Made by a program: the position numbers and the translations under genes. From NCBI GenBank assembly GCA_944319935.1, contig CALUFM010000001.1, positions 310,001 to 374,000 on the forward strand: a stretch of 64,000 bases of DNA, given 5' to 3'. Source of the DNA: an uncultured Prevotella sp. GTDB lineage: Bacteria; Bacteroidota; Bacteroidia; Bacteroidales; Bacteroidaceae. Below are positions 1 through 9,344 of this stretch, in pieces. Numbering within the stretch: the stretch's first letter is position 1; every line of letters begins with the position of its first letter. The notes beneath the pieces are model-generated. The model ran no database searches. It was given only the letters and a program-made list of their open reading frames with translations, and was not told the origin of the DNA.

Positions 1-297
1 CAAACTGCAACATGGGACATGGCAAACAGACTCGAACGTACACCTCAAAAGGTGTGTCGCAAATCTATTTCAAGCAAAACTCCCAACATATCCAAATTGA
101 CACTTTGACACAAATCAGCGACAATAAGAAGCACAACGTCATACAAACAAAAGGCAGAAAGAATATGCAAGGGCACCATTATGACAAAACGCAACTGTTA
201 ATTATATATAAATCAAGCCACGTGCGTTTACAAACATTACGCATTGTTTTGTTTTATTTCAAATCTTGACGTAATTTTGCAATTGCGTCCAAATATT
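1..297. other. window edge, no gene recognised
   Basis: This stretch is A/T-rich with no convincing gene. An 85-codon open frame exists from about position 12, but it has no recognisable domain, composition unlike the real genes, and runs over the porin promoter at 248-279. The only functional element I can support is that promoter. Confidence 0.6.
248..279 (+). promoter_or_regulatory. Bacteroidetes-type promoter for the porin-like gene
   Basis: TTTG at 248-251 and TAATTTTG at 272-279 are separated by 20 bp, matching the Bacteroidetes -33/-7 consensus. Transcription would start near 285, just before the ATG at 298. Confidence 0.6.
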
Positions 298-1443
298 ATG
301 GAAAATCAAGTATCAATGAAAGCATTAAGACAACTTGTAGTTGCCGCCATGCTGCTGTTTGGAGCGGCTGTTTCGTATGGCGACTCCCTGAAAGTAAAGA
401 TAACTTCGCGCGCCCTTCTCGATGCTACGGCGTCAAGCTATGGCAAGGAGGACGTTGAGGGATATTACAGTTTGGAGGACTTCAGGCTCGGCCTGCACGC
501 AAGGTACGGCAGATACGAGTTCATGTCAGACCTTGAGTTCGGTCGTGGCGACTTTTCCGTAATGGTGTTGCTCCTAAATTACCATTTCAAGAACAGCGTG
601 CTTTCGTTCGGCAACGGCTACGAACCGTTCTCGCTCGACATGCTCATAAGCACCATTGACCTGCGCTTCAACCAGATGGCCCCGTCTGTGACAGCCTTCA
701 CCAACAGTCCGCGCCTGGGGTTCACTTACCACTATTACAACGACAACTGGTATCTCGCCACCGGGCTTTACACGCACAACGACATGAACAAGCTGGGCAA
801 GGACAAGAAGAACGCCTTTATCTCAACGTCGCGAGCTGTGTGGCGCAAACACGATGAGGACACGGGCGACCTGCTGCACATAGGCGGCGCGTTCTCTTAC
901 CGCACAAAAGAGACAAACAAGGACAACCCCACAGGCTCGATAAGCAGTTTTGGCGTAACATCAATGTTTCCAGAATCAATGTACGGAGCCACCATTGACA
1001 ACATGGGGAGCGAACTTAAAGGACAGGTGGAGGCCGTATATGCGTCACGCAAGGTGCTGATGCAAGGCGAATATTTTTACGACAGGATGAACCGCACAGG
1101 CGGCAAGCCCGCATACAATGCGCACGGCGGATACATACAAGGCAGCTACCTGATAAAGGGTGAAAGGTTCAACTATGACTCCATGTACGGCGTGCCGGGC
1201 AGGCCGTCGTCAGAAAAGGCTATAGAACTTGTGGCACGCTTCAACTACACAGACCTCAACGATGACAAGAGCGGCATATTCGGCGGCGAGGGGAAAGACC
1301 TTTCGGTTGGCGTGAATTTCTATCTCAACAAATATGTCGGAGTAAAATTCAACGGCAGTTACGTATGGGTTGGTGAAGGCTGCAACAGCTTTTACGACAA
1401 AGATTTCTTCCTCGCCCAGGCGCGTGTGCAATATGTTTTTTAA
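298..1443 (+). CDS. porin-like outer-membrane beta-barrel protein
   Basis: Predicted outer-membrane barrel of 381 aa. A hydrophobic signal sequence follows a basic start (MKALRQLVVAAMLLFGAAVSYG), so the mature protein would begin near GDSLKVK. The rest is alternating aromatic/polar strands rich in Tyr, Phe and Gly, and the chain ends in ...VQYVF with the terminal Phe typical of barrels exported by the BAM complex. The overall look resembles phosphate-selective porins of the OprP/OprO type, but no diagnostic motif was seen, so substrate is unknown. The ATG at 298 is just downstream of the promoter; an internal ATG at 316 gives a tidier signal peptide and may be the real start. It is monocistronic and ends at the hairpin at 1488-1530, convergent with prfC. 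Confidence 0.6.
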   Translation: MENQVSMKALRQLVVAAMLLFGAAVSYGDSLKVKITSRALLDATASSYGKEDVEGYYSLEDFRLGLHARYGRYEFMSDLEFGRGDFSVMVLLLNYHFKNSVLSFGNGYEPFSLDMLISTIDLRFNQMAPSVTAFTNSPRLGFTYHYYNDNWYLATGLYTHNDMNKLGKDKKNAFISTSRAVWRKHDEDTGDLLHIGGAFSYRTKETNKDNPTGSISSFGVTSMFPESMYGATIDNMGSELKGQVEAVYASRKVLMQGEYFYDRMNRTGGKPAYNAHGGYIQGSYLIKGERFNYDSMYGVPGRPSSEKAIELVARFNYTDLNDDKSGIFGGEGKDLSVGVNFYLNKYVGVKFNGSYVWVGEGCNSFYDKDFFLAQARVQYVF

Positions 1444-1487
1444 CCAGTAGAAGCCTTTTGTTCGGGTTCAAACACCAAAACAAACAA

Positions 1488-1530
1488 AAATGCGCATGAA
1501 GCAGCCATGAAAGCCGCTTCATGCGCATTT
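1488..1530. terminator. bidirectional terminator hairpin between porin gene and prfC
   Basis: Perfect 15-bp inverted repeat (arms 1488-1502 and 1516-1530, AAATGCGCATGAAGC and its complement) with a 13-nt spacer, lying between convergent genes. Confidence 0.7.
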
Positions 1531-1545
1531 GCATTTTCAGAAGAG

Positions 1546-3114
1546 TTAAAACTCACTGGTGAAATGGAAACGTATGTGCTTGAAGTCCTGCTGCGCCATC
1601 TGAAGGACATAGCCTGAGTCTGCAAGGAACACGTCACGTCCGTCCTTGTCTTTCGCCATGTACTGATACTTGCGCTTCTTAAAGGACTCAAGCTCGGCCG
1701 GGTCGTCAGATTCAATCCAGCAAGCCTTATACAGATGCACCGGCTCCCAACGGCACTTGGCGTTGTACTCGTTCTCAAGACGATACTGGATTACTTCAAA
1801 CTGGAGTTGCCCCACCGTACCGATGATTTTGCGACCATTGAACTGGTTGACAAACATCTGCGCCACGCCCTCGTCCATAAGCTGGTCGATGCCCTTGGCA
1901 AGCTGCTTCGACTTCATGGGGTCGTCATTCTCGATATACTTGAACATCTCAGGCGAGAATGACGGCAAGCCGCGGAAATGCAATTGCTCGCCATCGGTGA
2001 GCGTATCACCGATTTTGAATATGCCGTTGTCCGGCAAACCGACTATGTCGCCAGGCCAAGCCTCATCAATGGTACTCTTACGTTGCGCCATGAACTGCGT
2101 AGGCGAAGAAAAGCGTACAGTCTTGCCAAGTCGCACGTGCAAGTAAGGGCGGTTACGTTCAAACTTCCCGCTACACACCTTGCAGAAAGCTATGCAGGAG
2201 CGGTGGTTGGGGTCGATGTTGGCCGTTATCTTGAATATGAAACCCGTAAACTTGGGTTCCTCAGGGCTTACCATTCGTTCTTCAGCCTTGGTCTGACGCG
2301 GACTCGGAGCTATTTCAACAAAGCAATTCAAAAGCTCCTGCACACCAAAGTTGTTCAAGGCACTGCCGAAAAACACGGGAGCGACATCGGCACTACGGTA
2401 ATCCTCAACGTTGAACTCTGGATAAACTCCGTCAATCAGTTCAAGGTCGTCACGCAGCTTGGCTGCGTCAGCCTCGCCGACACGCGCCTCAAGTTCATCG
2501 CTGGCGATATTTACCTCAACCTTCTCGGTAACACGCTGCTTGTCAGGGGTGAACAAATCGAGCTTGCTCTCGTAAATATTATACACACCCTTGAACTTCG
2601 CACCCTGATTGATAGGCCATGACAAGGGGCGCACCTTGATTTCAAGCTCTTGCTCAAGCTCGTCAAGAAGGTCGAACGGGTCACGCCCCTCGCGGTCCAT
2701 CTTGTTGATGAAAATTATTACAGGCGTGTTGCGCATACGGCATACGTTCATCAGCTTGCGTGTCTGCGCCTCTACGCCTTTCGCCCCATCAACTACGATT
2801 ATGGCAGAATCGACGGCCGTCAGCGTGCGGTAAGTGTCTTCGGCGAAGTCCTGGTGACCAGGAGTGTCAAGGATGTTCACCTTGTAGCCTTCATAATCAA
2901 ACTCCATGACAGACGTAGACACAGATATTCCACGTTGTTTCTCAATGTCCATCCAGTCAGACGTGGCCGTCTTGCGTATCTTGTTGTTCTTTACAGCACC
3001 GGCCACTTGTATCTGTCCTCCAAAGAGGAGAAACTTCTCCGTAAGAGTGGTTTTTCCCGCGTCAGGGTGAGATATTATCGCAAACGTGCGCCGCCTTTCT
3101 ATTTCTTTGTTCAT
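1546..3114 (-). CDS. prfC: peptide chain release factor 3
   Basis: GTPase that recycles RF1/RF2 from the ribosome after peptide release. The 522-aa length is normal. The G1 motif SHPDAGKT (residues 15-22), the G3 motif DTPGHQDF (83-90, catalytic His87 present) and the G4 motif NKMD (137-140) are intact. The RGIS switch sequence near residue 61 and the C-terminal RF3-specific region ([11 protein letters not shown]) separate it from EF-G. It is the first gene of a minus-strand series continuing to no obvious partner downstream; rmlD lies 156 bp upstream with its own end hairpin. Contrast with the EF-G-like gene at 51.4 kb, where the same GTPase motifs are degenerate. Confidence 0.97.
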   Translation of the reverse strand: MNKEIERRRTFAIISHPDAGKTTLTEKFLLFGGQIQVAGAVKNNKIRKTATSDWMDIEKQRGISVSTSVMEFDYEGYKVNILDTPGHQDFAEDTYRTLTAVDSAIIVVDGAKGVEAQTRKLMNVCRMRNTPVIIFINKMDREGRDPFDLLDELEQELEIKVRPLSWPINQGAKFKGVYNIYESKLDLFTPDKQRVTEKVEVNIASDELEARVGEADAAKLRDDLELIDGVYPEFNVEDYRSADVAPVFFGSALNNFGVQELLNCFVEIAPSPRQTKAEERMVSPEEPKFTGFIFKITANIDPNHRSCIAFCKVCSGKFERNRPYLHVRLGKTVRFSSPTQFMAQRKSTIDEAWPGDIVGLPDNGIFKIGDTLTDGEQLHFRGLPSFSPEMFKYIENDDPMKSKQLAKGIDQLMDEGVAQMFVNQFNGRKIIGTVGQLQFEVIQYRLENEYNAKCRWEPVHLYKACWIESDDPAELESFKKRKYQYMAKDKDGRDVFLADSGYVLQMAQQDFKHIRFHFTSEF

Positions 3115-3189
3115 TATCTTTTTATGATTAAAGATGTTACAGATTTTTTCAAGAAGTCAAAGTATTTGCCCAAACAAGACTGAAGATGA

Positions 3190-3250
3190 AACCATAAAGG
3201 TTAAATGCTAAATGCAACAACAACTTCATCCGAATTCAACCTCTATGGTT
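3190..3250 (-). terminator. imperfect hairpin after rmlD
   Basis: Arms 3190-3206 and 3234-3250 pair over 17 bp with two mismatches (AACCATAAAGGTTAAAT against ATTCAACCTCTATGGTT). It sits just past the rmlD stop. There is no strong T tract, so the terminator role is tentative. Confidence 0.4.
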
Positions 3251-3270
3251 CACTTGGAACACTCAACTTC

Positions 3271-4122
3271 TCATTTCATTCTCTTGATGCATTCCTCAAG
3301 GCTGTTTTCCCAATAAGGAATTTCAATCCCGTAAGTTTCCTTTATTTTTGTCTTGTCCAACACGCTGTAAGCCGGGCGGGTGGCAGGTGTCGGGTACTCT
3401 GATGTATGTAAAGGCTTGACGTTGCATGTCGTAATGCCGGCGATGCGGTGTATGGCCTTAGTGAAGTCATACCAACTGCAGACACCCTCATTGGAGAAAT
3501 GGTACACACCAGGGTTAACGCCTTTCTCTATCGCGGTAAATATCGCAACGGCAAGGTCGCGGGCATAAGTCGGCGTGCCTATTTGGTCAAACACAACACC
3601 AAGTTCAGCCTTCTCACGTCCCAAACGCATCATTGTCTTTACAAAGTTATTGCCGAAACCTGAATAAAGCCAGGCTGTGCGGACTATCATTGTTTTCTTG
3701 CAGAACTTGCTTACACCAAGTTCACCAGCCAACTTTGTGCTTCCGTAAACACTATCGGGACACGGTGTGTCTGTTTCTACGTATGGAGTGTGTTTCTTTC
3801 CATTGAACACATAATCTGTTGAAACATGTATCATCCACCCTCCACGTTTCTCAATTGCAGCAGCCATGTAAACCGGAGCTTCAGTATTGAGAGCCGTACA
3901 GAGCTTTTGGTCCGTCTCCGCCTTGTCTACTGCGGTGTAAGCGGCGCAGTTCACAATGCCGTCTATCTCGTTGCGGTTGACAAAATCATCGACAGCCAAC
4001 TGGTTGGTTATGTCAAGTTCGTCTTTGTCGGTATTAAAGAAAGTGTATTGCGGATAATTGTCCTCAAGCAGCCTGATTTCGCTGCCCAACTGGCCATTAC
4101 AGCCTGTGATAAGTATGTTCAT
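3271..4122 (-). CDS. rmlD: dTDP-4-dehydrorhamnose reductase
   Basis: Last enzyme of dTDP-L-rhamnose synthesis: NADPH-dependent reduction of dTDP-4-dehydro-L-rhamnose, feeding surface polysaccharides. The 283-aa protein opens with the Rossmann motif GCNGQLG (residues 7-13), and carries STDYVF (101-106) and the catalytic YGSTK (Tyr126, Lys130) of the extended SDR fold. The neighbourhood prfC-rmlD-DUF4924-LysE is one I recognise from Bacteroidales; the other rml genes are not in the window. Often called rfbD in genome annotations. Confidence 0.93.
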   Translation of the reverse strand: MNILITGCNGQLGSEIRLLEDNYPQYTFFNTDKDELDITNQLAVDDFVNRNEIDGIVNCAAYTAVDKAETDQKLCTALNTEAPVYMAAAIEKRGGWMIHVSTDYVFNGKKHTPYVETDTPCPDSVYGSTKLAGELGVSKFCKKTMIVRTAWLYSGFGNNFVKTMMRLGREKAELGVVFDQIGTPTYARDLAVAIFTAIEKGVNPGVYHFSNEGVCSWYDFTKAIHRIAGITTCNVKPLHTSEYPTPATRPAYSVLDKTKIKETYGIEIPYWENSLEECIKRMK

Positions 4123-4229
4123 AATTTTTATTATTACGGTTATAAGATTAAACGGCTATTAGATAAAAAAGGTTTCATGCCTAAATATTCCCTACAACAA
4201 AACCTCGCAACCTAAAAACCGCAAAAACC

Positions 4230-4775
4230 TCAATCAAACTCAAGTGGCTCTTCCTTGTCTTTCAGATAATAATCTGACAACATTCCTATAAACGTGGTAA
4301 TCTCTTTTATGGCGTGTTCCGTATCAGGACTCACTTTCTTTTTCTGCAAACGAAGCATCATCACACCATAAAGGGCGTTGAAGCACGTCTCAACCTCGCT
4401 TTCATCATTGTCTGCACCACGTTTACGCAATTCTACGATGAAAGGCAATACCTTATAATATTCACTGTTATAAAATGGATACTTGGTGCTTTGCAGCAAC
4501 TGCGCGTTAAGCTCTACCAACTGCTGCATGACTATCTTGTTGATTTGCAGATGCCCTTTCTCACGACATCCCTCACTGTTCATCATCCTGACCAGATTGC
4601 CGTACCAGTCAGCCATCTCGTCTTTCTGCTCCTCAGTATAGTCAAACTTGTCGATATATTCATGGCGTATGAGAGACATACTGCAACCGTATGCCCGTAT
4701 GATGTCTTCAACCTGCCACATATAAAGCAAATATTCAGCTATGCTTTTTTTCCTTAATTCCTGTGATATGAACAT
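4230..4775 (-). CDS. DUF4924 family protein
   Basis: A 181-aa cytoplasmic, largely helical protein without signal peptide or membrane segment. The start (MFISQELRKKSIAEYLLYMWQ...) and the charged helical body fit the Bacteroidetes family DUF4924, whose function is not known to me. It lies about 107 bp upstream of rmlD and about 100 bp downstream of the LysE gene on the same strand, an arrangement typical of the order, but the gaps leave co-transcription open. Confidence 0.75.
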   Translation of the reverse strand: MFISQELRKKSIAEYLLYMWQVEDIIRAYGCSMSLIRHEYIDKFDYTEEQKDEMADWYGNLVRMMNSEGCREKGHLQINKIVMQQLVELNAQLLQSTKYPFYNSEYYKVLPFIVELRKRGADNDESEVETCFNALYGVMMLRLQKKKVSPDTEHAIKEITTFIGMLSDYYLKDKEEPLEFD

Positions 4776-4877
4776 TGTTTTTATGTCAAGTTATGGTCGT
4801 TAGGCCATGGGCTATCAGGCAATGCGGAACGCATCAACGCCACAAGACCGCAGAACCGTCAAACCGCAAAACCGCAC

Positions 4878-5546
4878 TCAATAATGAAAAGTATAAATAT
4901 TGAATACTGTACCGATAAGCACAATCAATGAAAAAATCATGACAATGCTGCCGATTATTTTATTTATCAAAACAATTCCACTGTTATCGAACTTGCCACG
5001 CACCTTGTCTATCAGCCATGTCAACCCGAACCACCACAACAATGCTCCACAGATGATACTGAAATAACCAACACACATGTGCAAAGGATGCTTCGGCATC
5101 ACAAAAGCGAACTGAGCAAAAGCCGCCATGAACAGAAATATTATCAAGGGATTTGAGAATGTCACAAGAAACGCTGTGACGCCGTTATGTATCAACGTGC
5201 CTTTTTTCTTACCGCTGACATGTATCTTTTTTGTAGGGTCGGACCGATAACAATACACCCCAAATATCATCAGCATCACGCTTCCTGTTATCTGCAAGAC
5301 AAAACGGTTATGGTTATTGTTTATCAAGTCCATCACAAAGCTCATGCCGAAACCTGTTATGAGGGCGTAAATAAAATCACTGATTGTAGCTCCGATACCT
5401 GTAACAAATCCGTACCACCGCCCTTTGTTCAGCGTGCGCTGTATGCACAACACGCCTACAGGCCCCATCGGAGCAGAAGCCACGATGCCTATAAGCATGC
5501 CCTTGAATATCCAATCAAGAATGTCTAAATGAAACTGAAACGGCAT
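4878..5546 (-). CDS. LysE family amino-acid exporter-like protein
   Basis: A membrane protein of about 222 aa with five to six hydrophobic helices. The N-terminal helix carries GIVASAPMGPVGVLCIQ, the glycine/proline-rich pattern of LysE/RhtB exporters. The family exports amino acids or related metabolites from the cytoplasm; the substrate is not visible. I use the ATG at 5546 (MPFQFHLDILDW...). A longer reading from 5612 is open, but its extra 22 residues would overlap the -33 box of the divergent ROK-kinase promoter (5603-5606) and add a polar stretch before the first helix. Confidence 0.8.
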   Translation of the reverse strand: MPFQFHLDILDWIFKGMLIGIVASAPMGPVGVLCIQRTLNKGRWYGFVTGIGATISDFIYALITGFGMSFVMDLINNNHNRFVLQITGSVMLMIFGVYCYRSDPTKKIHVSGKKKGTLIHNGVTAFLVTFSNPLIIFLFMAAFAQFAFVMPKHPLHMCVGYFSIICGALLWWFGLTWLIDKVRGKFDNSGIVLINKIIGSIVMIFSLIVLIGTVFNIYTFHY

Positions 5547-5602
5547 AACGTGTGCAAAATTGCCAATTTTTTGTGAAAGAAACAAATTTTGCTTACTAAA
5601 AC

Positions 5603-5633
5603 TTTGCGGCATGAAGGATTTTTGATAACTTTG
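5603..5633 (+). promoter_or_regulatory. promoter of the ROK kinase gene
   Basis: TTTG at 5603-5606 and TAACTTTG at 5626-5633, gap 19 bp: an exact match to the Bacteroidetes consensus. The start codon follows about 35 nt downstream. Confidence 0.75.
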
Positions 5634-5667
5634 CAGTTGCAGATTTATTATAAAACGTTACAATATC

Positions 5668-6648
5668 ATGATTTCACAAGTATTAAAACCATACGTCATA
5701 GGCCTTGACCTTGGCGGTACAAATTCAGTTTTCGGAATAGTAGACAGCCGCGGAGACATCAAAGCCACCACAGCCATAAAAACACAAAGCTACGCTAACG
5801 TTGACGACTATGTAAACGCCTCAATCGACGCTCTCCAGATAATAATCGACCAAGTTGGAGGAATAGATAAAATCAAGGCTATGGGTATTGGCGCGCCTAA
5901 TGCCAATTATTACAAAGGAACAATTGAATACGCCCCAAACATAGCATGGGGACACGAATGCTGCGTGCCGCTTGCTGAAATGTTCAGCAAGAAGCTTGGA
6001 ATACCTGTGGCCATCACAAACGACGCCAACGCGGCGGCAATTGGTGAAATGACATACGGAGTGGCACGAGGCATGAAGAACTTTATAATGTTGACACTTG
6101 GCACAGGGGTTGGTTCCGGCATTGTCGTAAACGGCCAACTTGTTTACGGAAGCGACGGCTTTGCCGGAGAACTTGGACATGTCATAATGCGTCGCGAAAA
6201 CGGAAGGTCATGCGGATGCGGACGTACTGGCTGCCTTGAGGCATATTGTTCCGCAACTGGCGTGGCACGCACTGCACGCGAATTTTTATCAACAAGCGAC
6301 ACCCCGTCACTACTCCGCGATTTGAAACCCGAAGACATAACATCACTTGATGTGTCCGTTGCCGCAAGCAAAGGAGACGAACTTGCAAAGCATGTATATG
6401 AATTTACAGGCGAGATGCTCGGTGAGGCGTGTGCTGATTTCGCGGCTTTCTCCTCTCCTGAAGCTTTTGTTTTCTTCGGTGGATTGACAAAAGCGGGAGA
6501 CTTGATAATGAATCCGATTAAGAGAAGTTACGATGAACATGTAATGAACATCTTCAAAGGCAAGGCGCAATTCTTAATCAGCAGCCTTGAAGGTTCTTCT
6601 GCAGCAGTGCTTGGAGCAAGCGCAATAGGCTGGGACATACAAGAATAA
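5668..6648 (+). CDS. ROK family sugar kinase (glucokinase-like)
   Basis: ATP-dependent phosphorylation of a hexose, probably glucose, in the cytoplasm. The 326-aa protein has the phosphate-binding DLGGT (residues 14-18), the catalytic Asp119 in TNDANAAAIGE, the ATP-binding LGTGVGSGIV (144-153) and the ROK signature ELGH...CGCGRTGCLE, with His171 and Cys182, Cys184 and Cys189 as the expected zinc ligands. ROK members include glucokinase, fructokinase and N-acetylhexosamine kinases, and the sequence alone does not separate them; the complete zinc motif and length favour a glucokinase. It is a single-gene unit between a good promoter and the hairpin at 6675-6713. Confidence 0.88.
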   Translation: MISQVLKPYVIGLDLGGTNSVFGIVDSRGDIKATTAIKTQSYANVDDYVNASIDALQIIIDQVGGIDKIKAMGIGAPNANYYKGTIEYAPNIAWGHECCVPLAEMFSKKLGIPVAITNDANAAAIGEMTYGVARGMKNFIMLTLGTGVGSGIVVNGQLVYGSDGFAGELGHVIMRRENGRSCGCGRTGCLEAYCSATGVARTAREFLSTSDTPSLLRDLKPEDITSLDVSVAASKGDELAKHVYEFTGEMLGEACADFAAFSSPEAFVFFGGLTKAGDLIMNPIKRSYDEHVMNIFKGKAQFLISSLEGSSAAVLGASAIGWDIQE

Positions 6649-6674
6649 GACAACACTATCAACCCAAAACGACA

Positions 6675-6713
6675 ATAACGGGAGGATATAGGTTCGCCTA
6701 TACCTTCCGTTAT
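6675..6713 (+). terminator. terminator of the ROK kinase gene
   Basis: Imperfect inverted repeat (ATAACGGGAGGATATAGG ... CCTATACCTTCCGTTAT) with a short TTCG loop, 27 bp after the stop codon, followed by a T-rich stretch. Confidence 0.7.
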
Positions 6714-6848
6714 TTGTATAACAACAACATTAAATCAATATCGTTTTCACCCTGGAACAGGTTTACAATTCTCATCCAAGAACCTCATTGCAAAATTACG
6801 ATACAAATAAAATAACCCACCATCTGCATCACATTTATTATTTTTGAG

Positions 6849-6856
6849 TATATTTG
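6849..6856 (+). promoter_or_regulatory. -7 box upstream of tsaC
   Basis: TATATTTG fits TAnnTTTG, about 60 nt before the start. No clear TTTG is found 19-20 bp upstream. Confidence 0.4.
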
Positions 6857-6917
6857 CATCCCGTTATCGGCTTTTAACATTAAGAAGATTAACGCAACAA
6901 CCAAATAACGAATAGCA

Positions 6918-7484
6918 ATGAACCAACAAGAAGACATAAAAAAAGCCGTTGAAGTTATGGCCAAAGGCGGTGTGATACTCTACCCGACAGATACTGTATG
7001 GGGAATAGGATGCGACGCAACCAATGCCGAAGCAGTAGCAAAAGTCTACCAAATAAAACATCGCGACGATTCAAAAGCAATGATATGCCTCGTAGATTCC
7101 GAGGCCCGTTTACAACGTTACGTAAGGAATGTGCCGGAAGTGGCATGGCAAATAATGGAACTTGCAACAAAACCCACAACCGTGATACTTGACAACGCCA
7201 CCGGCTTAGCTCACAACTTAATCGCTGAAGACGGCAGCATCGCAATGCGGATAACACGCGAGCCTTTTTCAAAAGAACTGTGTTACCGCTACCAAAAACC
7301 CATTGTCTCAACCAGCGCGAACATAAGCGGGATGCCGCCTGCCAGCAATTACAAAGACATAGCGCAAGAACTGCTTGACGCTGTAGATTATGTTTGCTTT
7401 AGCAGAAGGCAGGAAAAAAAGCCCCACACACCATCAAGCATAATCAAGATAAAACCTAACGGCGAGATAAATATAATAAGGTAA
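6918..7484 (+). CDS. tsaC: L-threonylcarbamoyladenylate synthase (Sua5/YciO/YrdC family)
   Basis: Makes L-threonylcarbamoyl-AMP from threonine, bicarbonate and ATP, the first step of the t6A37 modification of ANN-decoding tRNAs. The 188-aa single-domain protein carries YPTDTVWGIGCDA near the N-terminus, KHRDDSKAM for nucleotide/threonine binding, and STSANISG in the C-terminal half, all hallmarks of the YrdC fold. It lacks the extra Sua5 domain. The CLC channel gene starts 8 bp downstream, so the two are probably co-transcribed. MtaB, which thiomethylates t6A, is encoded at 36.7 kb. Confidence 0.93.
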   Translation: MNQQEDIKKAVEVMAKGGVILYPTDTVWGIGCDATNAEAVAKVYQIKHRDDSKAMICLVDSEARLQRYVRNVPEVAWQIMELATKPTTVILDNATGLAHNLIAEDGSIAMRITREPFSKELCYRYQKPIVSTSANISGMPPASNYKDIAQELLDAVDYVCFSRRQEKKPHTPSSIIKIKPNGEINIIR

Positions 7485-7491
7485 TTACAAC

Positions 7492-9312
7492 GTGAGCCAA
7501 GCTGATATTGAAAAAGAAAACACGCAAGCGGAGCAAACGCTCCTACAGCGTGTCATAAATTTACGTGAGCGATACGTGACTGACAGGCAGTTTACGCTCA
7601 TACTAAGCTTTCTCGTGGGACTGCTTGCCGCAGTAGCTGCGTTCCTACTGCACAAACTCATCGAGGAAATACAACATTTACTTACATCAAGTTTCGATAC
7701 GGAGACATTCAATTGGCTGTATCTCGTCTATCCTGTCATTGGCATTTTCATAACATCCTTATTTGTACGCTACGTTGTAAAAGACGAGATCAGCCACGGT
7801 ATCACACGCATTCTTTACGCAATAAGCAGCAAACGGAGCCGCCTGAAGGGACACAACTGCTGGAGTTCAGTCATAGCCTCGGCCATAACCATCGGTTTTG
7901 GCGGAAGCGTGGGAGCCGAAGCCCCAATCGTACTTACTGGCTCAGCAATAGGCAGCAACCTCGGGCAACTGTTCAAGATGGACAACAAAACCCTGATGTT
8001 GCTTGTCGGTTGTGGCGCGGCCGCAGCCATCGCCGGCATCTTCAAGGCACCGATAGCCGGGCTGGTCTTCACACTTGAGGTCCTAATGATTGACCTTACA
8101 ATGGCATCATTGTTGCCTATCCTTATAGCAAGCGTCACGGCCACGTGCTTTACCTACATCTTCACCGGCAGCGAATCGCTGTTCGTATTCACCCTTGACA
8201 ACCCTTGGCCCGTAGAGCGCATACCGGCAAACATCCTGCTCGGGGTGTTCGGCGGCTTCGTAAGCCTTTACTTCATCCGCACGATGACGGCATGTGAGTC
8301 GGTTTTTGCAAAAATGAAAAGCAAGCCCGTAGGGAAACTCCTGCTCGGCGCACTCGTGCTAAGTCCGCTGATATTCCTGTTCCCGTCGCTTTACGGTGAA
8401 GGCTACAGCAGCATCAACATACTGCTTAGCGGCAAGACAGAGGCTGACTGGGACACCCTGCTGCACAACTCTCCGTTCTACGGCCAGGGCGCGATGCTTG
8501 TTCCATACGTCGCCTTGGTATTGCTGACAAAAGTGTTCGCGACATCAGCAACCAATGGTGGAGGCGGATGCGGCGGAACATTTGCTCCCTCTCTTTTCAT
8601 CGGCGCATTCGCCGGTTTCCTTTTCGCACGTGTATGGAACATATACGAAATCGGGGTATACCTTCCTGAAAAAAACTTCGCCCTGCTCGGCATGGCCGCC
8701 GTCATGGCAGGAGTGATGCACGCACCATTGACGGGCATATTCCTTATAGCCGAGATAACAGGCGGTTACCAGATGTTCATCCCGCTGATGATTGTGAGCA
8801 TCTGCTCTTACCTTACCATCATCATCTTTGAGCCCCACAGCATCTACGGCATGCGTTTGGCACGACAAGGCAAGCTAATCACCCATCACACCGACCGCGC
8901 CATACTCACCTTGATGAGCCTTGACAGCGTAATCGACAAGAATTATACCGCAGTGCCGCCAGACAAAGACCTCGCCTCACTTGTCCACGCGATAAGCAAG
9001 AGCCACAAGAACGTACTTCCCGTACTCGATGACGCTGGCAACCTGCTCGGCGAAATCGACATAACCAAACTGCGCCACATCGTATTCCGCACGGAGCTTT
9101 ACCACCACTTCAAGGTACGCCAACTGATGTCACAGCCAGAAGCCACGCTCTCAGTGAACGACACAATGGAGGAAGTCATGAAGCGGTTTGACTGCACAGA
9201 CTCTTCAATGCTGCCTGTACTTGACGGTGACGGACACCTCTTGGGATACATATCACGCACCCACATGTATGCCATGTACCGCAAAATGGTGGCTGACATG
9301 TCTGAAGACTGA
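7492..9312 (+). CDS. CLC family chloride channel/transporter with CBS domains
   Basis: Integral membrane anion channel or H+/Cl- exchanger of 606 aa. About ten hydrophobic helices cover residues 35-460. GGSVGAEAPIV (from 137) is the second CLC selectivity motif with the gating glutamate at Glu143, and GGGGCGGTFAPSLFIGA (about 358-374) is the third. The first motif (GSGIP in well-known members) appears as SHGI near 101-104. Residues about 470-600 form a pair of CBS domains, a nucleotide-sensing regulatory module. The start is GTG at 7492, 8 bp after tsaC; no better ATG lies nearby. Whether it is a channel or an antiporter cannot be told from sequence. Confidence 0.9.
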   Translation: MSQADIEKENTQAEQTLLQRVINLRERYVTDRQFTLILSFLVGLLAAVAAFLLHKLIEEIQHLLTSSFDTETFNWLYLVYPVIGIFITSLFVRYVVKDEISHGITRILYAISSKRSRLKGHNCWSSVIASAITIGFGGSVGAEAPIVLTGSAIGSNLGQLFKMDNKTLMLLVGCGAAAAIAGIFKAPIAGLVFTLEVLMIDLTMASLLPILIASVTATCFTYIFTGSESLFVFTLDNPWPVERIPANILLGVFGGFVSLYFIRTMTACESVFAKMKSKPVGKLLLGALVLSPLIFLFPSLYGEGYSSINILLSGKTEADWDTLLHNSPFYGQGAMLVPYVALVLLTKVFATSATNGGGGCGGTFAPSLFIGAFAGFLFARVWNIYEIGVYLPEKNFALLGMAAVMAGVMHAPLTGIFLIAEITGGYQMFIPLMIVSICSYLTIIIFEPHSIYGMRLARQGKLITHHTDRAILTLMSLDSVIDKNYTAVPPDKDLASLVHAISKSHKNVLPVLDDAGNLLGEIDITKLRHIVFRTELYHHFKVRQLMSQPEATLSVNDTMEEVMKRFDCTDSSMLPVLDGDGHLLGYISRTHMYAMYRKMVADMSED

Positions 9313-9344
9313 CAATAACATAAACCTTAAAACAATCAAGAAAC

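Noticed and set aside
12..269. 85-codon frame at the window start
   Set aside because: No domain, and it overlaps the porin promoter at 248-279.
4845..4877. AACCG/ACCGCAAA short repeats, also at 20262-20310
   Set aside because: Two short A/C-rich tracts with no fixed period or structure; noted, but too weak to call a repeat family.
5547..5612. Longer N-terminus for the LysE gene
   Set aside because: It would overlap the -33 box of the divergent ROK gene and adds a non-conserved polar stretch.
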